Below, piece after piece: positions 18,267 to 25,562 of a stretch of DNA of 64,000 nt (positions within the stretch are counted from its first letter, which is position 1; each line of letters opens with the position of its first letter). The translations under genes were made by a program, and so were the position numbers. The notes under the pieces were generated by a model, which was not told where the DNA came from, did no database searches, and saw only the letters and a program-made list of their open reading frames with translations. The DNA is from Dyella terrae (GTDB lineage: Bacteria > Pseudomonadota > Gammaproteobacteria > Xanthomonadales > Rhodanobacteraceae). The stretch covers positions 434,001 to 498,000 of the forward strand of contig NZ_CP089414.1 in assembly GCF_022394535.1 (NCBI RefSeq), in the 5' to 3' direction.

Positions 18267-20462
18267 TCAGTAGGGGGTGCGGAGCACTTCGTCTATCCGT
18301 GCTGCCACGGTGTGCGCGTCGCCCGTGGGTTGGTCCGTATAAGGGTCCCTTGCGTGATTCCAGGCGTCGCCCAGGGCGAACCAGTCGACCGGCTTCGCAG
18401 GCACACCCGCACGAAGCTCCTGATCCAATCCATTGAAGAACGTTGCCCACCGCACGCGGTAATAGTCGTGCGTCAGTCCCGCCCAATCCTTGTTGCCGTA
18501 GTCGTGCAAGCTGGCACCCTCGCTGGCCTTGCGATCACCCCAGGTGGTGAGGATGGAGCGGGCGTCATAGTCGAGTCGCGTGCGTTCCTCAGGCGAGGAG
18601 GCCCAGCCATCGACGTGCGCCAACCAAGTTCCCACGAGGAAATAGCGGTTGGTCGAAAGCAACTGATCCTGTAAGTCCATCAGTTGTAGCCATCGCTGCG
18701 CGAGGTGTTCGAACTGCCCACGGTCCTTGGCGTCATACGCAGACTTGATGCGCGGCAATAGCAGGCGGCTTTCGTTGGCGAGCGTCTGTCGGGCGATATC
18801 CACAAGGTCATACTGGTAGGTATCGCTGCTGCGTAACGCCGGATCGATCTTGAGCATCTCGGGCAGGGCCTGCTTGAACAGGGTGGCGTCGTAGCGCATG
18901 CCCTCGGGAGACCAGTTCGAGGCACGGTTCGCAATGAGGCTGGGTTGGGCGTTGAACAGTGACTCCTGCGCCGCGTCGCGCTCGCTGTTGAATACCACGC
19001 TGTCGATGCGAATGTCGTAGGCGGTGGCGAGCAACACCTTCCAGGCAGCGAGTGCATGCGGATCGGCGGAACCGTAGCGGCGCCGCACATAGTCGGTTGC
19101 CCAAGGGCCAGCGTCGACAGCTTCGCCGCGCCAGGCCATTTCGGTGAACAGGTCGAAAGCGAAGGGGTTGGTATCCATGCCTTCGGTGAAAACTGCGGTA
19201 CCGACCATGTTGCGGTTGGTGCGACCAAGACGTTGCAGCCGTTCGGTGATATTGCGCGTGTTGGTGCCGAGTGTGGTGCGGCCGCCGAACTCCCAGATGC
19301 CGCCGAACAAGAATGGTGCGTCCTGGAAATCTTTCTGGCGGTCGTCGCGCGGCACACGGTCATGGTCGATATCGATGATCAGCAGGTGCCGGCGATCGAC
19401 GCCGCTCAGCAGGTCCTGCCGTGGATTGCCTTGCCAGGCCAGCATCATCCAGAGGGCATCGGGATGCGCATCGTGCAGCGCGCGTTGCACGGCTCGGGCT
19501 GCTTCCGGCACCGGTACATCGCCAGACTCGCCACCTTCCTGGAATACCTCCATATCGTAGACGGCGCTCTCGCCGAACAGTGCGCGTTGGTGCTTGTAGA
19601 AGGCTGTAGCCAGCCGCCTGAACAGCGGATCGCGCGGATCGAGCCAACCCGGACGCGTGAAGCCGGCCCATTCGCCTTGAGGCACGACATGTGACTTGGG
19701 GAATTTCGTCTGGAAGTCGGCGGGCACGATGCCATAGAAGCCAGGTAGCACGGGCGTGATGCCGAGCTCACGCAGGCGGGCGATGATCTTCTGCGCGGAC
19801 ACAGCGCGCTTCTGCATTAGGTCCGTGCTGATCGGGCCATTGAAGCAGCAGAGATTCCCCATCAATTGCCAGTTCTGATGGGCGGGTTGAGTAATCCACT
19901 GGCGGATCTCGGCATCCGAATAGCCGACGTCGCGGAAGGTTTGGTAGAGCACGCTATCCATGCCGCGCTCGACCAGCATGGCATTGATGCCGGAAAGTGC
20001 GAGCACGTCGATTTCGCGCTCCCAGCGCGTCCAATTCCAATAGGGGGCGGTATAGCCATCGACGTTCTCGTTCAGCGCATAGCGATGCGCATACTCAGCT
20101 TCGCGTTCGATGGTCTTCGCCGGTAGCGGAAACGCTTCGGTGCCCACCCTGTCACCGTTGGGCGATATCTGCACGTTCGCCACGTACTTCAGGTACCAGT
20201 TCACGCCGAAGAGCAACGCGCTGGGCGTGCTTCCTTCCACCCGGATATGCCCGTTCGCGCTACTGATGCGGAAATGTTCGCGGTCGCTCCCGCCTGGGAG
20301 CGTGCCTAGCTCGAACTGCGAAGCCTGATGCGGCAGCAGGCGATGGATCACCGCTTGTTGCGGGCCCGTATCAAAGCCAGGCAAGTCCGTAGCGCGTGAG
20401 GTTGCGCTCCACCAAAGGCATACGGCGATGGCCAGCCAAGTCCATGTGGCGGATGGGCGCAT
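18267..20462 (-). CDS. GH89 family alpha-N-acetylglucosaminidase
   Basis: A 731-residue exported hydrolase homologous to the NAGLU family, which removes terminal alpha-linked GlcNAc. The start at 20462 gives a signal peptide (WTWLAIAVCLWWSATSRATD). The order is an N-terminal mixed domain (residues 30-115), a TIM barrel (ALNENVDGYTAPYWNW, NLCCFNGPIS, GFYGIVPADF, VYDMEVFQEGG) and an all-helical C-terminal domain. GH89 uses two Glu residues; the EGG region here and the TEGMDTNPF region fit those positions by pattern. It stands alone between two long intergenic regions. Alpha-GlcNAc occurs on mucins, heparan sulfate and some bacterial or fungal glycans, not on xyloglucan, so its substrate differs from region 1. 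Confidence 0.88.
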   Translation of the reverse strand: MRPSATWTWLAIAVCLWWSATSRATDLPGFDTGPQQAVIHRLLPHQASQFELGTLPGGSDREHFRISSANGHIRVEGSTPSALLFGVNWYLKYVANVQISPNGDRVGTEAFPLPAKTIEREAEYAHRYALNENVDGYTAPYWNWTRWEREIDVLALSGINAMLVERGMDSVLYQTFRDVGYSDAEIRQWITQPAHQNWQLMGNLCCFNGPISTDLMQKRAVSAQKIIARLRELGITPVLPGFYGIVPADFQTKFPKSHVVPQGEWAGFTRPGWLDPRDPLFRRLATAFYKHQRALFGESAVYDMEVFQEGGESGDVPVPEAARAVQRALHDAHPDALWMMLAWQGNPRQDLLSGVDRRHLLIIDIDHDRVPRDDRQKDFQDAPFLFGGIWEFGGRTTLGTNTRNITERLQRLGRTNRNMVGTAVFTEGMDTNPFAFDLFTEMAWRGEAVDAGPWATDYVRRRYGSADPHALAAWKVLLATAYDIRIDSVVFNSERDAAQESLFNAQPSLIANRASNWSPEGMRYDATLFKQALPEMLKIDPALRSSDTYQYDLVDIARQTLANESRLLLPRIKSAYDAKDRGQFEHLAQRWLQLMDLQDQLLSTNRYFLVGTWLAHVDGWASSPEERTRLDYDARSILTTWGDRKASEGASLHDYGNKDWAGLTHDYYRVRWATFFNGLDQELRAGVPAKPVDWFALGDAWNHARDPYTDQPTGDAHTVAARIDEVLRTPY

Positions 20463-20655
20463 AGCGTGTTCCAGGCGGTGTGGGTGCCGGTCATCGTATA
20501 CCGCCGCGAAGGAGGCAAGGTTTGTCGCCGTCGATCCCTGGTACCCCACGGCGCTGGCGCTTGTGTTGCCCGTCGGCCGCCGTGATAAGTGAAGTTCTTC
20601 CCGCGACTTGTTTTCGGCGTAGGCTTGATGGCCTCATCGCCAGGAGGGTCGAACC

Positions 20656-21465
20656 ATGTTCCACCGAACCTGCAAGCGCTTGCTTCTGCTTCCCGTCCTG
20701 CTTTCACTCACAGCCGCGGCACAAGCGGCCGATACCCATCCGCCGGCAGCGGAGATGTCACTACAACAAGCCGTCAACGGTAGTTGGCGTTCCGATGCCA
20801 ACAAAGCGCGCGACGTCTATCGACATCCGGTGGAAACACTGCAGTTCTTTGGCATCCAGCCGGGCATGACGGTGATTGAGCTGTCACCGGGCGGCGGTTG
20901 GTACACCGAGATACTGGCGCCGTACCTTGCTGCGCATGGTCAGCTGATTGAAGCGGCACCGCCGAAGGCTGAGAAGTTCAACGCCAAGCTCAAGAGCAAT
21001 CCCGCTGTGTTCGGCCATATCGCCAAGGTGATTCCGTTCGCGCCGCCCGATCAGGTGAGTCTGGGCGCTAGCCAGTCGGCGGATATGGTGCTCACGTTTC
21101 GCAACACGCACGACTGGTTGATCAACAGCCCGGACACACTCGCGGCGGTGTTCAACGCCGCGTATGGCGTGCTTAAGCCTGGTGGCGTTCTCGGTATTGA
21201 GGAGCACCGCGCCAAGCCATTCGCCGATGGGCAGGCCACGGCTGGTGCGCTGCATCGCATCTCCGAGGATTACATGATTTCGCAGGCCACCAAAGCAGGT
21301 TTCCGGCTTGCTGATGTGTCGCAGGTCAATGCCAATCCGAACGATCCCGAAGACATCAATGTCCATCGTCTGCCGCCCGATCTGTCGGGCCCGGAAAGTG
21401 AGCACGCGAAGATGAAAGCGATCGGCGAGTCCGACCGCATGACGTTGAAGTTCGTGAAGCCATAG
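20656..21465 (+). CDS. Exported class I SAM-methyltransferase-like protein
   Basis: A 269-residue protein starting at ATG 20656 with AGGAGG 8 bases upstream. A signal peptide (LLLLPVLLSLTAAAQAAD) precedes a Rossmann methyltransferase fold: VIELSPGGGWYTEIL is the SAM-binding motif I, VLTFRNTHDW fits motif IV and GVLKPGGVLGIEEH fits motif VI. It resembles the COG4798-type predicted methyltransferases, many of which also carry signal peptides. SAM is not known to be available in the periplasm, so either the signal is a membrane anchor or the fold has another role. It is divergent from the GH89 gene. Confidence 0.78.
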   Translation: MFHRTCKRLLLLPVLLSLTAAAQAADTHPPAAEMSLQQAVNGSWRSDANKARDVYRHPVETLQFFGIQPGMTVIELSPGGGWYTEILAPYLAAHGQLIEAAPPKAEKFNAKLKSNPAVFGHIAKVIPFAPPDQVSLGASQSADMVLTFRNTHDWLINSPDTLAAVFNAAYGVLKPGGVLGIEEHRAKPFADGQATAGALHRISEDYMISQATKAGFRLADVSQVNANPNDPEDINVHRLPPDLSGPESEHAKMKAIGESDRMTLKFVKP

Positions 21466-21671
21466 CGGCGCTCGATGCCTTCGGCCATGCGGGTGTGCCT
21501 TATCCGATGATCGACCGGGCAGGGTGACTGGCTTGTTCACGCTTCGCTGGCACGATCCTTGATTCTCTCCCAGTAGAGAACAACAACATCCCCGCATGGA
21601 GCATCGACGTACCGGGCACTGCCGTTTAACGCAGTGACGGGGCGGCTTTGCCTGGATCTGTGGTTGCCACG

Positions 21672-21902
21672 ATGGAAATGAACTTCACACTTGTTGATGA
21701 ACTTGGCCAGCCGATCGAAGTCTTCTGCGAAGTCTTCGAGCGTGGTGAGTCGGTGTACTGGCGTGCCTGGCTGTATGGGTTTGCCACCCTGTTGGAGGAA
21801 CTGGACGGCCATGCGTCCGACGATGCTGTCATCGCGGGACAGATCCAGGCGGAGATCATGTTGCGCGGCATCCGCGCACATGCTGACCCAGAAGGGCAAT
21901 AA
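21672..21902 (+). CDS. Small hypothetical protein
   Basis: A 76-residue acidic protein starting at ATG 21672 (MEMNFTLVDELGQ), with a second possible ATG at 21678. The composition is protein-like (aromatic and acidic residues, few Arg/Pro runs), unlike the opposite-strand frame over the same bases. The pattern of alternating hydrophobics (TLVDELGQPIEVFCEVFERG) suggests a small beta-rich fold. No known family is recognised. A shared hairpin terminator lies about 115 bases downstream. No clear ribosome-binding site is visible, which lowers confidence. Confidence 0.5.
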   Translation: MEMNFTLVDELGQPIEVFCEVFERGESVYWRAWLYGFATLLEELDGHASDDAVIAGQIQAEIMLRGIRAHADPEGQ

Positions 21903-22018
21903 CTGACCCACCATCTCGGCCGTCTCCAGATGGCTTCCGCTTTATCCGGTCGAAAGCATCATGGTTCGATATGGCGGGTGATCTTCCGCCAGACCCGGAA
22001 TGGCCGGATGGATAAGAA

Positions 22019-22043
22019 AAACCCCGCGTTGTGCGGGGTTTTC
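22019..22043. terminator. Intrinsic terminator serving the small minus-strand gene, possibly bidirectional
   Basis: AACCCCGC-GTTGT-GCGGGGTT is a perfect 8-bp stem with a 5-base loop. Read on the minus strand it is followed by TTTTTCTTATC immediately after the stop of the 57-residue ORF; on the plus strand it is followed by TTCG. It therefore best terminates the minus-strand gene and may stop readthrough from 21672-21902. Confidence 0.85.
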
Positions 22044-22046
22044 GTT

Positions 22047-22220
22047 TCAAGCGCTGAGCGTGGCCAGTGACTGGAGGCGGCTGTGGTAGGTCGCGTCCGT
22101 TTCCCGGTACAGGCCGGACCACGGGTCCAATACGTAGCCCTCGGTGGGCTCGGGTGAAACGCCCCGGGCGTGGGGGTGTTCCGCGCTGGCAATCGGCGCA
22201 TCAAGGGTCATGGGATCCAT
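22047..22220 (-). CDS. 57-residue hypothetical protein with its own terminator
   Basis: This minus-strand ORF runs from ATG 22220 to TGA 22047 and is preceded by TTAGGAGTGCAT, a good Shine-Dalgarno sequence (AGGAG) at proper spacing. It is followed within 4 bases by the intrinsic terminator. The peptide starts MDPMTLDAPIASAEH, contains GYVLDPWSGLYRETDATYHS and ends LQSLATLSA. It has no signal peptide or membrane segment. Ribosome-binding site, ORF and terminator in order make it a convincing gene despite its size. The family is not recognised. Confidence 0.72.
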   Translation of the reverse strand: MDPMTLDAPIASAEHPHARGVSPEPTEGYVLDPWSGLYRETDATYHSRLQSLATLSA

Positions 22221-22322
22221 ATGCACTCCTAATGGTTGTCGCGTGGGAAGTTCAGCCTAGCGAGGCGTTCGTTGGCGGGTGGTTAAAGAGTAGGGCCGTT
22301 TCAGCGAACGCATTTCTTATGA

Positions 22323-22336
22323 AATTCCTAGGAATT
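22323..22336. promoter_or_regulatory. Perfect 14-bp palindrome in a divergent intergenic region
   Basis: AATTCCTAGGAATT is a perfect dyad located 103 bases upstream of the minus-strand small gene and 139 bases upstream of the plus-strand 93-residue gene. Such a site could be an operator for a dimeric regulator acting on one or both promoters. No matching regulator is encoded nearby. Confidence 0.35.
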
Positions 22337-22474
22337 GCGGGGTATTTGACGCATTGATGACGACACGATGGCAAAGCCGTCGCTGCGTGACGAACGTTCA
22401 CTGGCGCTGTGTTTCTCGCTGGTTGGTGAGGCGTGCGAGAATGGCTGCCCTTCCGCGCCGCGACGGCTGTTGCG

Positions 22475-22756
22475 ATGGCTATGAACAAAGACGCTTACCG
22501 CCAGTTTCAGGAAGAACTGGCTGCACTCGATAAGGCGCAGGACACGCGTCGCAAGGAAACCGGCGAAGCCCCGATGGAGCGCGCCCGGCGAGAGTTCCTG
22601 GCCCTGCGTGAGCGCTACCACTTGAGCGTTGCGGACGTAGTGGCTTTCTTCCCCGAGGAAGACGGCATTGCCTACCTGCAGAGCCTGATTGCAGCCTCGG
22701 CCGAGAAACCGGTTCGCAAGCGTCGCGTCAGCCGGAAGGCGGAGCAGGAGGACTAA
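22475..22756 (+). CDS. Small hypothetical protein with basic tail
   Basis: A 93-residue protein from ATG 22475 (a further ATG is at 22481). It is predicted helical with a charged coiled-coil-like N-terminal half (YRQFQEELAALDKAQDTRR), then FLALRERYHLSVADVVAFFP and a Lys/Arg-rich end (KPVRKRRVSRKAEQED). The arrangement of helix, short LSxxD motif and basic tail is faintly reminiscent of H-NS-type nucleoid proteins, but the DNA-binding core motif of that family is absent, so this is only a hint. No clear ribosome-binding site was found. Confidence 0.55.
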   Translation: MAMNKDAYRQFQEELAALDKAQDTRRKETGEAPMERARREFLALRERYHLSVADVVAFFPEEDGIAYLQSLIAASAEKPVRKRRVSRKAEQED

Positions 22757-22818
22757 TCGCACTGTGCCGGCGGAAGCGGGAACGCTAGCATCCGCCGATC
22801 CTTACGCGAGGTGTCCCG

Positions 22819-23757
22819 ATGTTGCGCTGTGCGTTCATTGCCTTGCTCGCCCTCCTGTCCGCCGATATATCAGCGCAGGACGCCACCCCCACGGTTTTCG
22901 CTCCCGGCATCATTTCAGGGCCGTTACACGACAGCGCGCCGGCGTTCACGCCGGATGGCCACACGGTGTACTTCACGCGCAGTGACGGCGCGAATTCCAG
23001 CATTCTGGTCAGTCACCTCGACAACGGGCATTGGTCCGCGCCGGTAACCGCGCCCTTTTCGGGGCAATGGAGCGATATGGAGGCCGCCATGTCGCCGGAC
23101 GGGCGCTTTCTGGTTTTCGTATCCAATCGGCCCAAGACGGCGGGCGGTAGACCGTTGGACGGCTTCTTTATGGGGCGCAGCTTTCCGGGCCACGGCGGCA
23201 ATCTGTGGAAGGTGACGTGGGAGAACGGCAAGTGGAGCGAGCCCGCGCGCCTGCCGGACATCGTCAACCGCAGCGACTCGACGTTCGCACCCGCCGTGGC
23301 GGCTGATGGCAGCCTGTATTTCATGCACCCAGCCGCTGACCCGAAGCACTTCCAACTGTTCCGCGCAGGGTGGCATCGCAATGCCTATGACGAGCCGCAG
23401 GCGCTGCCCTTCAGCGATGGGCATGTCACCGACGTCGACCCGGCGGTGGCGCCGGATGAGTCCTTCGTGGTGTTCGGCTCCAGCCGCTCGCCGGCTCGGC
23501 AGATCGATCTGTTCATCGTGTTTCGTGACCAGGGTGAATGGGGTACACCCATTCATCTGGGCAATGATGTAAACAGCGCCGGCTCCGATGCGGAGGCACG
23601 CCTGAGTCCGGACCACCAGACGCTGTATTTCGCCAGCGACCGTCTGGTGGATATTGCACCTGGCACCGTGCGAGCGGACTGGGACAACGGCAAGTACAAC
23701 ATCTGGGAAATCCCGTTGAGCCCCTGGTTGGAGGCGCACGCGAAGGCGCTCCACTGA
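22819..23757 (+). CDS. Exported PD40/WD40-like beta-propeller protein
   Basis: A 312-residue protein starting at ATG 22819 with GAGGTG upstream and a signal peptide ending near ADISAQD. Repeated PD40-type motifs are visible: SAPAFTPDGHTVYFTRS, EAAMSPDGRFLVFVSNR, DPAVAPDESFVVFGSS and EARLSPDHQTLYFASDR. These repeats form TolB-like propellers in periplasmic proteins of diverse function. No catalytic domain is attached. The gene stands alone, 62 bases after the preceding small gene. Confidence 0.8.
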   Translation: MLRCAFIALLALLSADISAQDATPTVFAPGIISGPLHDSAPAFTPDGHTVYFTRSDGANSSILVSHLDNGHWSAPVTAPFSGQWSDMEAAMSPDGRFLVFVSNRPKTAGGRPLDGFFMGRSFPGHGGNLWKVTWENGKWSEPARLPDIVNRSDSTFAPAVAADGSLYFMHPAADPKHFQLFRAGWHRNAYDEPQALPFSDGHVTDVDPAVAPDESFVVFGSSRSPARQIDLFIVFRDQGEWGTPIHLGNDVNSAGSDAEARLSPDHQTLYFASDRLVDIAPGTVRADWDNGKYNIWEIPLSPWLEAHAKALH

Positions 23758-23836
23758 GTCCTGCGCCCAGGACGCAACGTTTTCGTTAGCGGGGGCATCC
23801 AAGCGGAGACGTTTCAACCCACGTTGGGGGTACTCC

Positions 23837-24838
23837 GTGCGCGTATACCTGGGGTCATGGATGGGCGTGCTTTGCCTCGCCCTGTGGGTCATGCCGTTGC
23901 CTGCATCCGCCACCTTCTCCATTGTTGCTTGCGACCCGGCGGGCAATTGCGGCGTAGCCGTCGCGACCGACAACCTGGCGGTGGGGGCCACCGTGCCGTA
24001 CGCGCAAGCACGTACCGGGGCATTGGTGTCGCAGTTCGAGACGAACCCGAGCTACGGGCCCAGGGGCTTGGCTTTGTTGGCAACGGGTATAGCGCCCGAC
24101 GCGGTGATCCAGCGGTTGCTGGACGGCGATGGCGATTTCGATGGCACCACCATTGCGGAGCGTCAGGTGGGCATCGTGGATGCGTCCGGCCGCTCGGCGA
24201 GCTATTCGGGAGACGCGGCTTTGGCCGCGAGTTGGTCGGGGGCGCGTCATGGCGAGGGATACGCCGTGCAGGGCAATGGATTGGCGGGGGCGTCGGTGCT
24301 GGAGGCGATGGAAAAGCGCTTTCTCGCTGCACATGGAGCCCTCGGCGCGCGCTTGATGGCCGGCCTGGAGGCAGCGCAGGCCGCCGGTGGGCAAACCATC
24401 GGCAGAATGTCTGCCGCACTGCTGGTGCGCACGGTGGACGGCGGGTGGCAAGACATCGACCTGCGCGCGGACGGCTCGGCGGAACCCTTGACGGATCTGC
24501 GCCGACTGCTGGATCAGCACTATGCATGGCAGGCGATCGTGACGGCCGAACGGCAGTGGCGCGAGGGGCACGCGGCCGATGCGCGTGCATCGATGGCGCT
24601 TGCGTTGCAAGGTAGCCACGGCTGGGATCGCGTGTGGCGGCGTGGTGCGCGTCTGGCGATGTCGATGGGGGATACCGATCGCGCGCTCGATTGCCTGGCT
24701 ACGTTCGTAGCGACGAACCCCGTATGGGCGCGCAGCGAGCTACAGGATGAACTGTACGCACCGCTGCATGGCAATCGTCGTTTCGATGCCTTGCTACGGC
24801 ATGCGCAATCAGGTGCCAGGCCTGTGTTGCAGCCGTGA
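23837..24838 (+). CDS. Exported DUF1028 family protein (Ntn-hydrolase-like fold)
   Basis: A 333-residue protein starting at GTG 23837, with a signal peptide ending at PASA immediately before TFSIVACDPAGNCGVAVAT. The Thr after the signal cleavage and the FSIVA-D-xxG-GVAVA pattern are the hallmark of DUF1028, whose fold relates to Ntn hydrolases. The pattern QFETNPSYGPRG and the second-domain EGYAVQGNGL also fit. The C-terminal 100 residues are helical and TPR-like and are not part of the core domain. The biochemical role of the family is unknown to me. Confidence 0.82.
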   Translation: MRVYLGSWMGVLCLALWVMPLPASATFSIVACDPAGNCGVAVATDNLAVGATVPYAQARTGALVSQFETNPSYGPRGLALLATGIAPDAVIQRLLDGDGDFDGTTIAERQVGIVDASGRSASYSGDAALAASWSGARHGEGYAVQGNGLAGASVLEAMEKRFLAAHGALGARLMAGLEAAQAAGGQTIGRMSAALLVRTVDGGWQDIDLRADGSAEPLTDLRRLLDQHYAWQAIVTAERQWREGHAADARASMALALQGSHGWDRVWRRGARLAMSMGDTDRALDCLATFVATNPVWARSELQDELYAPLHGNRRFDALLRHAQSGARPVLQP

Positions 24839-24895
24839 CGCCTCCGTAACGCGTAGTTTGCGATACAGATATCTCACGTCATCGGGGCGTTGATC

Positions 24896-25288
24896 ATGAT
24901 CGAACAGATTCCCGGATTGCCGGTGGGTGCGTTGGGATTCCGTGCGAGCGGGCAGGTCACCGCGACGGATTATTCGCGCATATTGGTGCCGGACATCGAG
25001 GCGGCCTTTGCGTTGAACCGCAAGTTGCGCCTGCTCTACCATGTCGGCCCCGAGTTCACGGGGTTCGACGCGGGTGCTATGTGGGAAGACGCGCAGCTGG
25101 GTTTTCGCCACTTCAGCGGGTGGGATCGCGTGGCGCTGGTGAGCGATGTGCAGTGGTTGCGCCTTGCGGCTTCCGCCATGGGTTTTGCCGTGCCCGCTGA
25201 GTTCAGGCTGTTCCACAACGCTCAGTTCGACGAGGCCTTTGCCTGGATAGGCGAGCCCAGGGCCGCCGAGGACGATGGGAACAAATGA
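24896..25288 (+). CDS. SpoIIAA-like (STAS/SpoIIAA-like, DUF3478) protein
   Basis: A 130-residue cytoplasmic protein starting at ATG 24896 (MIEQIPGLPVGALGFRASGQVT). The pattern VLVPDIEAAF-like helix, LRLLYHVGPEFTGFDAGAMWEDAQLG and the ending FHNAQFDEAFAWI match the SpoIIAA-like family found widely in proteobacteria, whose function is not established. It lies 51 bases upstream of the asnB leader ORF, so the asnB promoter must fall in or near its 3' end. Confidence 0.78.
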   Translation: MIEQIPGLPVGALGFRASGQVTATDYSRILVPDIEAAFALNRKLRLLYHVGPEFTGFDAGAMWEDAQLGFRHFSGWDRVALVSDVQWLRLAASAMGFAVPAEFRLFHNAQFDEAFAWIGEPRAAEDDGNK

Positions 25289-25339
25289 AACTGTTTGCAG
25301 TGCTTGTCAGCCGGCGTGACATGTGGTGAAGTCGAGCTC

Positions 25340-25468
25340 ATGTCCAGCATCTGCGCCAAACTCGTCGCCATGACCGCCGCTTCCGCGTCGGCCGGCGAGT
25401 GCCTGCGCGCACTGAACAACAATAACGCCAATAACAATACCCGCATCAACGGGTGGGCCGGCGTGTAA
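25340..25468 (+). promoter_or_regulatory. Asparagine-rich leader peptide ORF of an asnB attenuator
   Basis: A 42-codon ORF from ATG 25340 (or 32 codons from ATG 25370) to TAA 25466. Codons 26-33 encode NNNNANNN, with one more Asn at codon 37. Runs of the codon for the pathway product just before an intrinsic terminator define ribosome-mediated attenuators. Three pairing regions can be drawn: GCCGGC (25391-25396) with GCCGGC (25457-25462), GGGCC (25455-25459) with GGCCC (25499-25503) as antiterminator, and the terminator itself. A ribosome paused at the Asn codons leaves 25455-25459 free; one at the stop codon covers it. A weak sigma70-like pair TTGTCA (25304) and TGAAGT (25327) would start RNA close to 25340. 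Neither ATG has a strong Shine-Dalgarno sequence. Confidence 0.82.
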
Positions 25469-25493
25469 GCAGAAGCAACACACATACACACGC

Positions 25494-25522
25494 AAAAAGG
25501 CCCGCTCCCAGCGGGCCTTTTT
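25494..25522 (+). terminator. Intrinsic terminator (attenuator) between the Asn leader and asnB
   Basis: AAAAAGGCCCGC-TCCCA-GCGGGCCTTTTT is a perfect 12-bp stem with a 5-base loop, followed by GTTTTTC. It lies 25 bases after the leader stop codon and 41 bases before the asnB ATG, so it must be read through for asnB to be expressed from the leader promoter. Its 5' arm can instead pair with 25451-25459 in the leader. Confidence 0.92.
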
Positions 25523-25562
25523 GTTTTTCAGCCACGCGAAAAATCATCAGGAAATCCAAGTC

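Noticed and set aside
21537-21914. 125-codon minus-strand frame over the 76-residue hypothetical gene
   Set aside because: The plus-strand frame has the more protein-like composition; the minus-strand frame has no ribosome-binding site. The decision is not certain.
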